DNA from: Streptomyces sp. NBC_01549 | GTDB taxonomy: Bacteria > Actinomycetota > Actinomycetes > Streptomycetales > Streptomycetaceae | Reading direction: 5' to 3' | NCBI RefSeq assembly: GCF_026339955.1 | Contig: NZ_JAPEPW010000002.1 | Span: forward strand, 682,001-746,000 | Length of the DNA: 64,000 nucleotides | Shown here: one piece after another, positions 16,561 through 25,957 of the stretch | Position numbering within the stretch: the first letter of the stretch is position 1 | Layout of the letters: the number at the start of each line of letters is the position of its first letter | Program-made: the position numbers and the translations under genes | Notes under the pieces: generated by a model | What the model saw: only the letters and a program-made list of their open reading frames with translations | Database searches by the model: none | Told to the model about the DNA's origin: nothing

Positions 16561-18204
16561 AAACGCTCCGTCGCCCTCGACGAGGACGAGATCGATCTGC
16601 TGTGCGCGGGCTGGGCCGTCGCCGACCGGCACGACGCGGACGGGCTCGCCTTCATCGTCCTGCGCGACCCCGTCCCCGCCCCTCTCGCATGCGCGGGCAT
16701 GGGCAGGCCCTCCCCCCACGCCCTCACCGGAGCCGAGGTGGTCGTCACCGACGAGGCGGGGCGGATCCTGCTGGGATGGTCGACGAGTGGCCTCTGCGAG
16801 CTGCCCGGCGGCAAGAACACCGCCGACGAGGAGTTCCTCGAGGCCGCCGTACGGGAGCTGAAAGAGGAGACCGGCCCGGAGGCCACCCCGGCGGATGCGC
16901 GGCTGCCGGCCCTCCTGATGGACTCCGTCGACGGCATCCCCCGGCTGACGGCCGCCGTCCGCGTCACCGCCCACACCGGCGAAGTGACGGTCACCGAACC
17001 TCACTTGATCCGCCGCTGGGAATGGCACGAGGTCACCGACCTGCCCGTTCTCGCCCAGCCGCTGTTCACGCCGAGCGCGCACGTCATCGACACCGTCTGG
17101 CCCGGCCTGCCACCGATCGAGCGATACCCCCTCGCCTCCACCGCCGTGCCCGAGCCCCGAGAACAGGCCGAACAAGCGGCCCCCTTGCGCCACGCGATGG
17201 CCGACCGGCTGCTGGCCGACGGCCGGATGGACACCAGCGGCGCGCTCGAGGCGGCCTTCCGGCGCGTCCCGGGCCACCGCTTCCTGCCCGGCGTCGCGCT
17301 GGCAGAGGCGTACGACGCGGACCGGTCTCCGGTCGCCAAGCGCACCCCGGGCGGGACGGCCACCAGCAGCGTCTCCGCCCCCTGGTTGCAGGCCGACATG
17401 CTCCGCGCCGCCGTTCCGCACCCCGGCGACATCGTGATCGAGATCGGCTCCGGCGGCTACAACGCCGCCCTCGTCCAGGAGGTCGTCGGCCCGCACGGCA
17501 CCGTGTTCAGCGTCGACATCGACCCCTTCGTCACCGACCGCGCCCACCGCTTCCTCACCGACACCGGCTATCGCCTTCGGCGAGTTGGCCCAGGCGGGCG
17601 GGATGTCGCGTGCCTCGACCCTGACGATGATGGCGTCCACATGTCCGGGGGCGGTGAGGTGGGCCGGGGCGGTATTGCCGTCGCCCAGGTGGACACGGAC
17701 CTGGTGCGCGGCGGCGAGATCACCGTACGCTTCGCCGACGGCACGCCCAGCGACACCAGCCGGCTCGACGCCGCCCTCGACATGCCCCGCGCCGAACGGT
17801 GGACCGGGGTCACCATCGCCGACAACGTGCCCTTCGACCTGCTCCTGCTCTGGCTGGCGACCCACCTCGACGGGTTCGCCCGCATCGCCTTCGACTCCAG
17901 CCTCGAGACCGGCATCCTGGAGCGCCCCGGCGGCTGGGACGCCGCCGCCCTCGTCCGCGACGACTCCCTCGCCCGCCTCCTGACCCGGGAACTCCCCGCC
18001 AACGCCTCCGGCGAGAATCTCCGGGAGTTCGGCGTCCGCGCACACGGGCCGCACGCCGACGAGCTGGCCCAGATCATGTCCGACCTCGTCGTCGCCTGGG
18101 ACCGCGACGCGCGTCGCAGCACCGGCCCTCGACTGACCGTGCACCCCGCCGGGACCGCCGACCACCAGCTGCCGACCGGTCACGCCTCGACGGCTGCGCG
18201 GCAC
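16561..18204 (+). pseudogene. NUDIX - PCMT-type (FxLD-like) methyltransferase, rearranged remnant
   Basis: The frame opens as the C-terminus of the preceding methyltransferase. A NUDIX domain follows from MGRPSPHALTGAEVVV (16699), with the NUDIX box in GGKNTADEEFLEAAVRELKEETG. Next comes a protein-L-isoaspartate-methyltransferase-like domain (APWLQADMLRAA, VIEIGSGGYNAALVQEVVG), then the C-terminal LLLLWLATHLDGFARIAF...LTVHPAGTADHQLP seen in FxLD-class lanthipeptide-type methyltransferases. Between 17571 and about 17706 the coding sequence is inverted: the expected GHVDAIIVRVEARDIPPAW is on the opposite strand. The normal stop is lost, so the frame runs on antisense through the VOC gene to 19026. 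I regard it as a pseudogene. Confidence 0.65.
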
Positions 18205-19011
18205 TCAGCCCGCCGTTCGCGCGGTCACAAAGAAGCGGGCCCCGTCGGGGTCGGTCAGGATGGCCTCGGTCGAGCCGACGCCCTGCTGGTGGGCCGTGCC
18301 GCCGTGGGCGCGCGCGGCGCGGGCGGCGGCCTCCACGTCGTCGACGGTGAAGTGGATCTGCCAGTGCGGCCGGATCGTCGGGCCCGGCGCCGCTCCGATG
18401 GCGCCGGAGTGGATACGGGCCACGACGTCGCCCCGGCTGCGCAGTACGACCTCGTTGTCCTCGTAGTGGACCTCGCAGGACCCGGGGGCGGAGGAGGCCC
18501 ACTCCAGGACCTCCGCGTAGAAGATGGCGGCGTCGAAGGCGTCGCGGGTGTGCAGCCGTACGAAGACCGGTGCCGCGCGGCGCCACTCCTCCCAGCCGGC
18601 CACCAGCTCGCCCTCCCAGATGCCGAACACCGCTCCGTCCCGGTCGGCCAGCAGCGCCGCCCGCCCCGGCGGGAACGAGATCGGCCCCACCGCCGTCGTA
18701 CCCCCGCGCTCCTGACTGCGGGACACCGTCTCGTCCGCACTCGCCACCGCGAAATACGGGGTCCACGCGACGCTCGTGCGCGCCCCGAAGTTCATCTCCG
18801 AGATCCCTGCGACCGGAACACCGTGCACGGTCGCGACCCGGTACTGGTAGCCCACCGCACTGCTGCCGGTGCGCCACTCCCAGCCCAGTACGGCGTGGTA
18901 GAAATCCTCCGCCGCCCGCAGATCGCGCGTGGTCAGACTCGCCCAGCAGGGGGCTCCGAACACCGAGTGACTGGTGGTGACCTCACCGTGCAGTGCTGCG
19001 TCGCTCTTCAT
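18205..19011 (-). CDS. VOC-family protein with two glyoxalase/bleomycin-resistance domains
   Basis: Product of 268 aa from ATG 19011 (MKSDAALHGEVTTSH); an upstream in-frame ATG at 19050 would add 13 low-complexity residues. Two tandem beta-alpha-beta-beta-beta domains are visible. The first starts at APCWASLTTRDLRAAEDFYHAVLGWEW. The second is around FVRLHTRDAFDAAIFYAEVLEW and ends with QIHFTVDDVEAAARAARAHGG. These are common cytosolic Streptomyces proteins; metal ligands cannot be assigned with confidence and the substrate is unknown. The gene ends where the decayed PCMT gene ends. Confidence 0.88.
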   Translation of the reverse strand: MKSDAALHGEVTTSHSVFGAPCWASLTTRDLRAAEDFYHAVLGWEWRTGSSAVGYQYRVATVHGVPVAGISEMNFGARTSVAWTPYFAVASADETVSRSQERGGTTAVGPISFPPGRAALLADRDGAVFGIWEGELVAGWEEWRRAAPVFVRLHTRDAFDAAIFYAEVLEWASSAPGSCEVHYEDNEVVLRSRGDVVARIHSGAIGAAPGPTIRPHWQIHFTVDDVEAAARAARAHGGTAHQQGVGSTEAILTDPDGARFFVTARTAG

Positions 19012-19143
19012 CGTCGTACCGCCTGACCTGCCTGACACCGCGGTCGTCATGGGTCGTGGATGGACCCCGGACGCGGTGGTCGCCCGAGAGCCGGGTGCCC
19101 CTTCGAACGCGCCGCAACCGCTGTCCCCTGGCGTTCGACAGAC

Positions 19144-19176
19144 CGAGGCGGTCGGGCAGCTGTCCCGACCGCCTCG
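19144..19176 (-). terminator. Terminator hairpin downstream of CsbD gene
   Basis: A perfect 13-bp stem (CGAGGCGGTCGGG with CCCGACCGCCTCG) and a 7-nt loop, 110 bp downstream of the CsbD stop. The stretch 19012-19286 holds no gene apart from this hairpin. Confidence 0.75.
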
Positions 19177-19286
19177 AATCGGCTCACGCGGGCGAGCCTC
19201 AGCGGGTGCCGACCGACGAGATGGTCGGACTCGGCGTTCGCTCGGCTCGGTGCGTCCCGTCGGATGTGCCGCCGGAGCGAGCAGTC

Positions 19287-19460
19287 CTACCGGCCGGTCT
19301 TCTTCACACGGTCCGTCGCCTTTTCCGCGGTCTCCTGTGCCTTACCGGCGATCCGCTCTCCACGGCCCTCGGCCTGCATGGCCTCGTCTTCCATGGCGTT
19401 GCCAGTGGTCTCTTTCATCTTTCCTTTGACCTGCTTGGCCTTTGCCTTCGCCTTGCTCAT
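19287..19460 (-). CDS. CsbD-family small stress protein
   Basis: A 57-aa ORF (MSKAKAKAKQVKGKMKETTG...) with a clear TGGAGGG RBS. It is Lys-, Glu- and Ala-rich and shows the CsbD pattern of amphipathic helices: QVKGKMKETTGNAM and AEGRGERIAGKAQETAEKA. CsbD-like proteins are abundant sigma-B-type general stress proteins with no known enzymatic role. It is a monocistronic unit with its own terminator. Two further CsbD-like genes lie in this window near the gas-vesicle cluster. Confidence 0.88.
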   Translation of the reverse strand: MSKAKAKAKQVKGKMKETTGNAMEDEAMQAEGRGERIAGKAQETAEKATDRVKKTGR

Positions 19461-19761
19461 GACCCGTTGCCCTCCAAATGAGGCTCGAATTGGTGCTTAA
19501 AACCATGCGCTGGGTATGACGGCTCCGCAACCGGTCCACAAGGCGGTCGCGCCGCCGTGACCGCGGAATGCGGCAGCACCAGGAAATGCCAGGTCGAAAC
19601 AGATCCAGCAGGGTCCTCTCGCCACCGACGTCGACACGGAGATGAAACTCGGCTACGTCCTGTCGCGACCGGGCTGAGGGGCCCGGACCGCAGCGGTGAG
19701 CGGGAACGACCGCCGTCATACGCACTGAGTCCGGTGAACAGGACCTGGGAAACGACGGCTA

Positions 19762-19870
19762 CTAGGGCCTGTCCGGCGGATCAAGTCGGAGGGAAGCGAC
19801 GGTCTCTCATGAGCGCAGATGGGCGTGCCAAGCCCCGCGTCTGCGGCATGATCCGCCGGACAGGCCCTAG
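19762..19870. mobile_element. MITE-like element with perfect terminal inverted repeats
   Basis: A 109-bp element bounded by perfect 22-bp inverted repeats: CTAG followed by GGGCCTGTCCGGCGGATCA on the left and the reverse complement on the right. It has no coding capacity. The CTAG ends may include a duplicated target, as for IS5/IS427-type insertions, whose ends this sequence resembles (from memory, unverified). The rest of the gap from 19461 to 20047 contains no gene. Confidence 0.75.
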
Positions 19871-20047
19871 GTGTCCTCCGTACGGGGGACGTGCCCGCGA
19901 GTCCGAAGACCTGCCCGTTGCCCGCGCGGGTTGCTTCCGAGCGGGCGTCTGCACCGGCGCTACGAGCGCGGAGCCGGCCGCGTCCCGGCCGCCCCGGCCT
20001 TACGCCTCGTGGCGGCTCAGCCGTTCCTTTCGGCAGGGGACGGGCCG

Positions 20048-20956
20048 TCAGTCCCCTTTGCGAACCCTTCGGCGAGCGCTCAGCAGCACCCGTAGCGCCG
20101 CCACCAGCGGCGGCCTCGCCGAGCCGCGCAGCAACTTGGCACCACGCGCCAGCACAGCATCAGCGGTCAGCAACTCGACCTCGACCAGCGCGCTCATCAG
20201 CGGGCGGTAGGCAACCGGAGCCAGGGCGGGCAGCTCCCTGGCCGCCTCCAACGCCGTACGCGCCTGCCTGACTTCATGGCCCACCAGCTCCCGCACACCC
20301 GGGACTTCGCGCCCTGCCGCCAGATCTTCCAGCGTGACGGAGAAGCGTTCCAGAGTCTTCGCCGGGATGCCCAGCTGTCCCTCCCGCAGGTCCTCGGCGA
20401 TGTCGTTGACGAAATCCGTCCGCTGGCTGCCGTCGATGAACGTCCGGCACGCCGTCCGATACGGCCCGTCGTCGGCCTCCGGCCCCAGCAGGGCGCCGAC
20501 CAGCATGAACGCGGGCAGTGAATAGGCATCCACATAGGCCTGGTAGTCCGCCTCGTCGAGGAATCCGGTGAACTCCAGCTCAGCTGTCGCGGTGGACAGA
20601 TACTCCTCCACGGGCCTTCGAAGCCGCGGGTGGGCCGCGATGGTGTGAGCCAGCGTGCGGAGCAGCGGATCAGCGCTCACTCCTGTGTCCAGCACCTGAC
20701 GCACCTGCTGTTCCCAAGACGCCCACCTTGCGGCTCGCTGCGTCTTCGGACCGGTGTCCAGAAGGTTGTCCCCGTGGTGCATCACGGCTGTCGCCGCGAC
20801 CACATGGGGCAGCATCGGCCGCGGGAGCAGCAGCTGAACTGCCAGGTATGAGGTACGGCGGAAGCGCGACACCAGCCGGCGCTGAGCGTCGTAGTCCCTT
20901 CGCAACGCCGGTTCCCGGATCCCCGCTGCGTCCAGGCTCTCTTTCCACGCGTTCAT
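20048..20956 (-). CDS. Squalene/phytoene synthase-family protein
   Basis: Product of 302 aa from ATG 20956 (MNAWKESLDAAGIREP). It carries the two Asp-rich motifs of trans-prenyl head-to-head synthases: DNLLD near residue 61 in HHGDNLLDTG and DFVNDIAED near 181. Helical segments SYLAVQLLLPRPMLPHVVAATAVMHH and YSLPAFMLVGALL fit the fold. It is isolated from other isoprenoid genes (no desaturase, HpnC/D/E or cyclase in this window), so the product cannot be named; a squalene- or phytoene-like product, or an altered activity, is possible. Confidence 0.85.
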   Translation of the reverse strand: MNAWKESLDAAGIREPALRRDYDAQRRLVSRFRRTSYLAVQLLLPRPMLPHVVAATAVMHHGDNLLDTGPKTQRAARWASWEQQVRQVLDTGVSADPLLRTLAHTIAAHPRLRRPVEEYLSTATAELEFTGFLDEADYQAYVDAYSLPAFMLVGALLGPEADDGPYRTACRTFIDGSQRTDFVNDIAEDLREGQLGIPAKTLERFSVTLEDLAAGREVPGVRELVGHEVRQARTALEAARELPALAPVAYRPLMSALVEVELLTADAVLARGAKLLRGSARPPLVAALRVLLSARRRVRKGD

Positions 20957-21059
20957 GCCTTGATCGTATGCGTGCCCGAACGGCCAATCAGGCCGCTCCC
21001 CCCTCCCTGGCCCCAACAGACGGACAGCCACCGTCTCGGCCACCGGCCGGACCGCGAAA

Positions 21060-21084
21060 GGGGGCCCGGCTGTGCCGGGCCCCC
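21060..21084 (-). terminator. Terminator hairpin
   Basis: A perfect 11-bp stem (GGGGGCCCGGC with GCCGGGCCCCC) and a 3-nt loop, flanked by AAA/TTC runs. It lies 58 bp downstream of the FHA-FAD gene on the minus strand, upstream of the squalene/phytoene synthase-like gene. Confidence 0.88.
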
Positions 21085-21141
21085 TTCTTCTGAAAGCGGG
21101 ACAGAATGTGAACCTACGGCCTCAGGGGCGGAGTGCCCGCA

Positions 21142-23079
21142 TCACGCCGGGTCGAGCGCCCCCGGCTGCCTCGGTCCTGCCGCCTGGCCGATGATGCGTG
21201 GATCGACGGGGCGGCCGACGAAGACCGGGGCGTCCGACTGGTGGAAGATGTCGATGTCGGCCTCCTCGCCGCCGACGATCAGCGTGTCCCAGGCGCCGCT
21301 CTCCTGCAGGGCGCGCAGGGTCGACGGAGCGAGGGCGGACAGGTGGCTGCGCAGTTCTTCGTCGCTGGGCATTCCGGGGAGGCGGGGGGCGAGGCGCTCG
21401 CGGATCGCGCGCATCCGGTCCAGCAGGAGGTCCAGGTCGGACCGCTCGGCGTCGGGTTCGGCGACGACCCGGTCCCCTTCCATGCTGTCGGCGATGATGT
21501 CCTTGATGGCGCGGGTCACGCCTCGTTCGTCGGTGGTGACCATGGCGTTCCAGGCCCGGCTCTTGTGCCGGTACTGGAGCATGGACATCGCCGCCTCGTG
21601 CCGGATGAAGTCGGCGTCGCGCAGCGGACGGCCCTGCCAGACCCGGCTGAGGGAGCGGGAGAGGGAAACAGCCGAGGCGAGGCCGCTGTTGAGGCCGCGA
21701 CCGGGCCAGAAGTGGATGGCGTTGGCCGCGTCGCCCAGCAGGAAGCCGTAGGTTCCCGGGCTCGTGGCGGTCGGGCGGCTGAGCTGGGCCGTGAACCGGG
21801 GGCGCTGCACCATGTCCAGCCGGAACGAGGTGATGGCGCTGAGATCGTCCTCGGGGACGCCGAACAGCCTCAGGCCCTCCTGGATCTGCTTCCACAGCGG
21901 CGAGCTGCGCAGCAGGGCGGGCAGGAACAGGGTCCCATGGGTCGGGCAGACGAACTCGTTGTCCTCGTGGCGGCTCATCAGGCAGGGCCGAGCCGCCACG
22001 CACTCCTCGAAGACCTGCCGGACCGGGTCGATGCCGATCACGTTGCCGGCCTCCTCGCGGGTCAACCTCATGTTGAGGAACCCCTCGCCACGCAGCGAGT
22101 TGAGCAGGAACCGGTTCTGCGCCACGGTCAGCAGGACGCTCATGGGGTCCGAGAGCTGGGACTTGACCCGCAGTCCCAGCACCAGGTCCTGAAGGTGCTC
22201 CCCGTCGAGGGAGTAGATCGTCGAGTCGGCCGAGCCGAAACGGTCCCCGAAGTGCTCCCGGGTGCGCGACCGGCCGCCCTCGCTGATCACCAGGACGTGT
22301 TCCTGGGAGAGCCGATGCTGCTGCTCCGACGGATCGAATCGCTTCGGCACCAGGCGGATCGCGGACTTGGCGTTGGCCAGTTCCAGCAGCTTGTCCTCGA
22401 TGTAGGCGATCCGGATGTTGCGGGGCGGGCGACCGTCCACGGAGTCCGGTCCCAGGGGCCACATCTCGGAGAATCCGCCGGCGTCGAAGAGCGCCGACTG
22501 CATCTCCTCGGTGAGCGCGAGGTACTGACGGCTCTGGACGGTGACGACCTGCTGGCGGCGGACGTTGCCCTGGGTCTCGTCCTTCCAGACCACGGTGGGG
22601 CCGTCTTTGATCCACCGGCCGTCGTAGACGGTGATGGACGCCTTCCCCGGCAGGGCGTTCTCCAGCAGCAGGGCGAAGGCGAGGCCGACCGGGCCTCCCC
22701 CGCTCACCGTGACTCGCAGCTCGCCCGGGTTCGCCGAGGCATTGGCGCGGGGCAGGTCGAGCTGGGAGAGGTCCATGATCGTCTCCAGGGCCTCCTGCGT
22801 CTCGAACAGGAAGGTCTCGTCGCCGATGCGTATGGAGTCACCGGGCGCGAGCACGTGCCGGGCGACGCGCTGGTCGTTGACGAAAGTGCCGTTCTTGCTC
22901 CGGTCGTAGAGGACGAACGCGCCGTCCTCCACCACGATCTCGGTGTGCAGGCGGGAGGCGCTGACGCTGACGATGATCACGTCATTGTCGCTCTTACGTC
23001 CGAATCGCAGCGGAGCGCTGCCCAGAACCACGCTCTGACCGGCGAAGGGACCCGTACGTCCCACGATGACCGACGACAC
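21142..23079 (-). CDS. FHA-domain FAD-dependent oxidoreductase fusion
   Basis: Product of 645 aa from GTG 23079 (VSSVIVGRTG), which has an AAGGAG RBS; the longer in-frame start at 23166 has none. An N-terminal FHA domain (about residues 5-95) keeps the phosphothreonine-binding residues: GRKSDND, SASRLH and KNGTFVND. A Rossmann FAD domain follows, with GGGPVGLAFALLLE near residue 126 and the second FAD motif GDAANAIHFWPGRGLNSG near 446, as in group A flavin monooxygenases. The last 150 residues are helical and unassigned. It lies 231 bp downstream of a Ser/Thr kinase on the same strand, so regulation by phospho-threonine binding is a reasonable inference. Confidence 0.88.
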   Translation of the reverse strand: MSSVIVGRTGPFAGQSVVLGSAPLRFGRKSDNDVIIVSVSASRLHTEIVVEDGAFVLYDRSKNGTFVNDQRVARHVLAPGDSIRIGDETFLFETQEALETIMDLSQLDLPRANASANPGELRVTVSGGGPVGLAFALLLENALPGKASITVYDGRWIKDGPTVVWKDETQGNVRRQQVVTVQSRQYLALTEEMQSALFDAGGFSEMWPLGPDSVDGRPPRNIRIAYIEDKLLELANAKSAIRLVPKRFDPSEQQHRLSQEHVLVISEGGRSRTREHFGDRFGSADSTIYSLDGEHLQDLVLGLRVKSQLSDPMSVLLTVAQNRFLLNSLRGEGFLNMRLTREEAGNVIGIDPVRQVFEECVAARPCLMSRHEDNEFVCPTHGTLFLPALLRSSPLWKQIQEGLRLFGVPEDDLSAITSFRLDMVQRPRFTAQLSRPTATSPGTYGFLLGDAANAIHFWPGRGLNSGLASAVSLSRSLSRVWQGRPLRDADFIRHEAAMSMLQYRHKSRAWNAMVTTDERGVTRAIKDIIADSMEGDRVVAEPDAERSDLDLLLDRMRAIRERLAPRLPGMPSDEELRSHLSALAPSTLRALQESGAWDTLIVGGEEADIDIFHQSDAPVFVGRPVDPRIIGQAAGPRQPGALDPA

Positions 23080-23310
23080 AAGAAACTCCTTGCGAAAGTC
23101 TCGGGTGCGGGCAAAGGAGCCGCACCCTGCGGTTGATCCGCTACGAGGGTGAGAGCCGTACGTCACTCACACAGAACTCCGGTCCAGTAGGGCTCACTTG
23201 ACCGGTGATGTCCGAGTCGGCCCGGGATCGGGCCAACTCGTACTGGTTGAAGTATGGCCGATGCGCGGGGATGACTCTGCTGCGCGGAGCCGGCCTTGAC
23301 GCCCGGTTGA

Positions 23311-25329
23311 CTAGCTGCCGGTCGTCGAGGCGCATGTCACCGAGAACGGCACCGCGTTGGACACCGCCTCGAACGGTGAGCGGATCTCCACGGCCATCCG
23401 GCTGCGGAGTGTTCCGGTCTGCGCATACGTCGACAGCCGCACCGTCTCCTGGTGGGTGCGGGGGCCGCCTTCCGGGAACGCCAGCGTCCGCCACTGCGGG
23501 TCGATCACGGACCCGTTCGTCGAGACCCACCGGTACGAGAACTGGAAGGGCAACTGGGACACCGTGAAGGTCGCGGTGAACCAGGGAGCCTGCGAGTCCG
23601 CCGGGGGGCAGTCTCCGACGTACGTGGTCGCGCCCCCGGTCACGGTGACCGAGACTGGCTGCCCGGCGCTGTGGTCCGACCCGCTGCTCGCTGTACCGGA
23701 GGCGGCGGCCTGCGCCTGCCCCGTGGGCGAGCTGGTGCCCTTGTGGCTCTCACCGTCACCGCCGCCGAGCACATAGCCCAGGCCGCCGACGAGCAGCGCG
23801 AGCACGGCCACTCCCGCCGCTGTCAGGTACCCGATGCGCCGTCGCCGCCCCATGGGGCCGTGACCGGACGCCTCGGCGCCATCGAGCTCGAGCGTCGCCG
23901 GCGAGGCGAGCACCGCAGGAACGGCCGTGGGTACGGGCCCTGATACCGGGCCTGCCAATGCGGTGGGCGACTCCGCGATGCCCGAAGCCGAGGCGGCCTC
24001 CGGCGCGGGACGTGGCCGGGCGGGAGAAGCGGGGACGCCGGGGGCGATGGGGCTGTCCACGGTGGGCAGGGAGGCGGCGTCGACGGACGAGCGGGGCGCC
24101 GGGGCGGCCGTCTCGACAGTGACCGCGGGTACGGCATCGGGAAGCGGGGGCTGTGCCTGGGCGGTGGGGGCGTCGGGGTGTGCCGCGGCCGTGGGTATGC
24201 CGGCCGTGGCGGTGGGTGTGTCGGCCGTGGGTACGTCGGCCGTGGGTACGTCGGCCGGGGCCGTCGTACCCGCTTCCGGTGCGGCGGGAGCGGAGGCGGT
24301 GTTCGGCGGCGCCCCGGAAGCCGCGGGTTCCTTCACCGTGGGGGCGTCGACTGTCGCCGCCGTGTACCTGGCGGTCGTGGCGGTAGGTGCGGTCTCCCCG
24401 AGCGGGGACTCGGCGGTGGGCAGCTCTTCGGTGGCCACCACGGGCAGCGGGGCGGGCGGCGTGGCCGTGTCGGCGCCGGAGGTGCCGTCAGCACCAGCCA
24501 GGCGCAGCTCCTGCTCGGCCTGTTCGGCCGACATCCGATCGTCAGGGTCCTTGCGCATCAGGCCTTCGATGACGGACACGAGGGGTCCGGCCCGGTGCGG
24601 CGGGGGCAACTCGTCGTCGACGACGGCGCGCAGAGTGCTCAGCGGGGTGGTCCGGCGGAAGGGCGAACGGCCCTGGACGGCCGTGTAGAGCAACGCTCCG
24701 AGGGACCACAGATCCGACGCGGGGCCGGGGTTCTGGCCCAGTGCCCGCTCGGGCGCCAGATACTCGGGGGAGCCGACGACCTCGCCGGTCATCGTCAGCG
24801 CGGAATCCCCCTCCACGGTGGCGATGCCGAAGTCGGTGAGCACCACCCTGCCGTCGTCCGCCAGCAGGACGTTGGCGGGTTTCACGTCGCGGTGCAGCAC
24901 TCCGGCGCCATGCGCCGCACGCAGCGCGGCCAGCACCTCGGCTCCGATGCGCGCGGCCTCCCGCGGCGTGAGGGCACCCTGGGAGCCGATCGCGTCGGCC
25001 AGCGACCGGCCCCGGACGAACTCCATGACGATCCAGGGTCGGCCGTCGTCGGTGGCGACATCGTGGACGGTCACCACACCGCGAGCACTGATACGCGCCG
25101 CTGCCCAGGCCTCCCGCTCCAAGCGGGTGTACATCCGCTGGACCTGCGCTGCGGCCAGTCCGACGGGAGCGCGTACCTCCTTGACGGCGACCTCGCGGTG
25201 CAGTACCTCGTCGTGGGCGCGCCACACGGTGCCCATACCGCCCTCGCCGAGAACGGACAGCAAGCGGTAGCGACCGGCGACCAGCCGTTCGGCACCCGCG
25301 TCCGACGACGCCGTGTTCTGTTGTGGCAT
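23311..25329 (-). CDS. Transmembrane Ser/Thr protein kinase (PknB-like)
   Basis: Product of 672 aa from ATG 25329 (MPQQNTASSDAG), preceded by TAAGGAGT. The kinase domain (about residues 20-285) has GEGGMGTVW, VKEV, HRDVKPANVLL near 145, DFGIA and APERAL. A long Pro/Thr/Ala linker follows, with short repeats (ADVPTADVPTADTPTA) reflected in DNA repeats near 24200-24260. One membrane helix is near residues 500-520 (YLTAAGVAVLALLVGGLGYVLGG). The extracellular C-terminus is an approximately 110-residue beta-rich domain, not PASTA. The linker is rich in TP dipeptides, candidate autophosphorylation sites for the adjacent FHA protein. Confidence 0.92.
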   Translation of the reverse strand: MPQQNTASSDAGAERLVAGRYRLLSVLGEGGMGTVWRAHDEVLHREVAVKEVRAPVGLAAAQVQRMYTRLEREAWAAARISARGVVTVHDVATDDGRPWIVMEFVRGRSLADAIGSQGALTPREAARIGAEVLAALRAAHGAGVLHRDVKPANVLLADDGRVVLTDFGIATVEGDSALTMTGEVVGSPEYLAPERALGQNPGPASDLWSLGALLYTAVQGRSPFRRTTPLSTLRAVVDDELPPPHRAGPLVSVIEGLMRKDPDDRMSAEQAEQELRLAGADGTSGADTATPPAPLPVVATEELPTAESPLGETAPTATTARYTAATVDAPTVKEPAASGAPPNTASAPAAPEAGTTAPADVPTADVPTADTPTATAGIPTAAAHPDAPTAQAQPPLPDAVPAVTVETAAPAPRSSVDAASLPTVDSPIAPGVPASPARPRPAPEAASASGIAESPTALAGPVSGPVPTAVPAVLASPATLELDGAEASGHGPMGRRRRIGYLTAAGVAVLALLVGGLGYVLGGGDGESHKGTSSPTGQAQAAASGTASSGSDHSAGQPVSVTVTGGATTYVGDCPPADSQAPWFTATFTVSQLPFQFSYRWVSTNGSVIDPQWRTLAFPEGGPRTHQETVRLSTYAQTGTLRSRMAVEIRSPFEAVSNAVPFSVTCASTTGS

Positions 25330-25569
25330 GAGGGCCGTACTCCTTAGTCCTTTGCACACGGCCGAGGAGTGGCGACGCCCCCGTCCGATCCATGGCCTGC
25401 CGGGGCGGCGTCCTTCACCTCCAGCCCCGGTGTACGGCGCGGAAGGACCCGCGACGCACCACGCCGCTGACCGCGAGAACACAGCCCCTGAACAGTATGA
25501 TCAAACACCGCATGTTCGTGAAGTGCGGACCTGGACAAGGGCCCGTCCTACCGCTCGCTGTGGAAGACA

Positions 25570-25957
25570 GCGGCCCGTCCACGTCGGCCACGCGTTCGAG
25601 AACCTCGACCCCGCCCGGTCAGGGGACTCCGTGGCGAGGGACCTGGTCCAAAAGCCGCGGACGCTGCGCTCGGGTGACGGCTGGCGCGAGGACGTCATCG
25701 GCCGCCTCCCGGAGATGTTCTTCGAGGTCCGTCGACTCGAACTGGCGGTGGGCGCCGAAGTGAACGACGAAACGGACGACCGGTTTCACGTCGTCAACGT
25801 CGTGGAGGGCGACGGGATCCTGCTGGAGACCAGCGGCGGACACCGCTGTGAACTGGCCTACGCCGAAACACTGACCGTACCCGCGTCAGTCGGTGCGTAT
25901 CGCGTGCGGGCCCTCGGCCGGGGCCCGGTCCGCTACGTCAAAGCGCTGGTGCGATGA
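25570..25957 (+). pseudogene. Phosphomannose-isomerase-like gene, C-terminal remnant
   Basis: Only the last about 130 residues remain. ENLDPARSGDSVARDLVQKP and the C-terminal cupin FFEVRRLELAVGAEV...HVVNVVEGDGI...LTVPASVGAYRVRAL resemble class I mannose-6-phosphate isomerases of Streptomyces, which are normally about 390 aa. The metal-binding N-terminal cupin is missing and no start with RBS is visible. The stop overlaps the ATG of the ROK kinase remnant (GATGA), preserving the ancestral operon junction. Confidence 0.65.

Noticed and set aside
18205..19026. Extension of the NUDIX/PCMT frame through the VOC gene
   Set aside because: Antisense to an intact gene and lacking similarity beyond about 18200; it reflects loss of the normal stop.
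24180..24260. Short direct repeats GGCCGTGGGTACGTC
   Set aside because: They encode the repeated ADVPT linker of the kinase, so they are coding repeats rather than a separate element.
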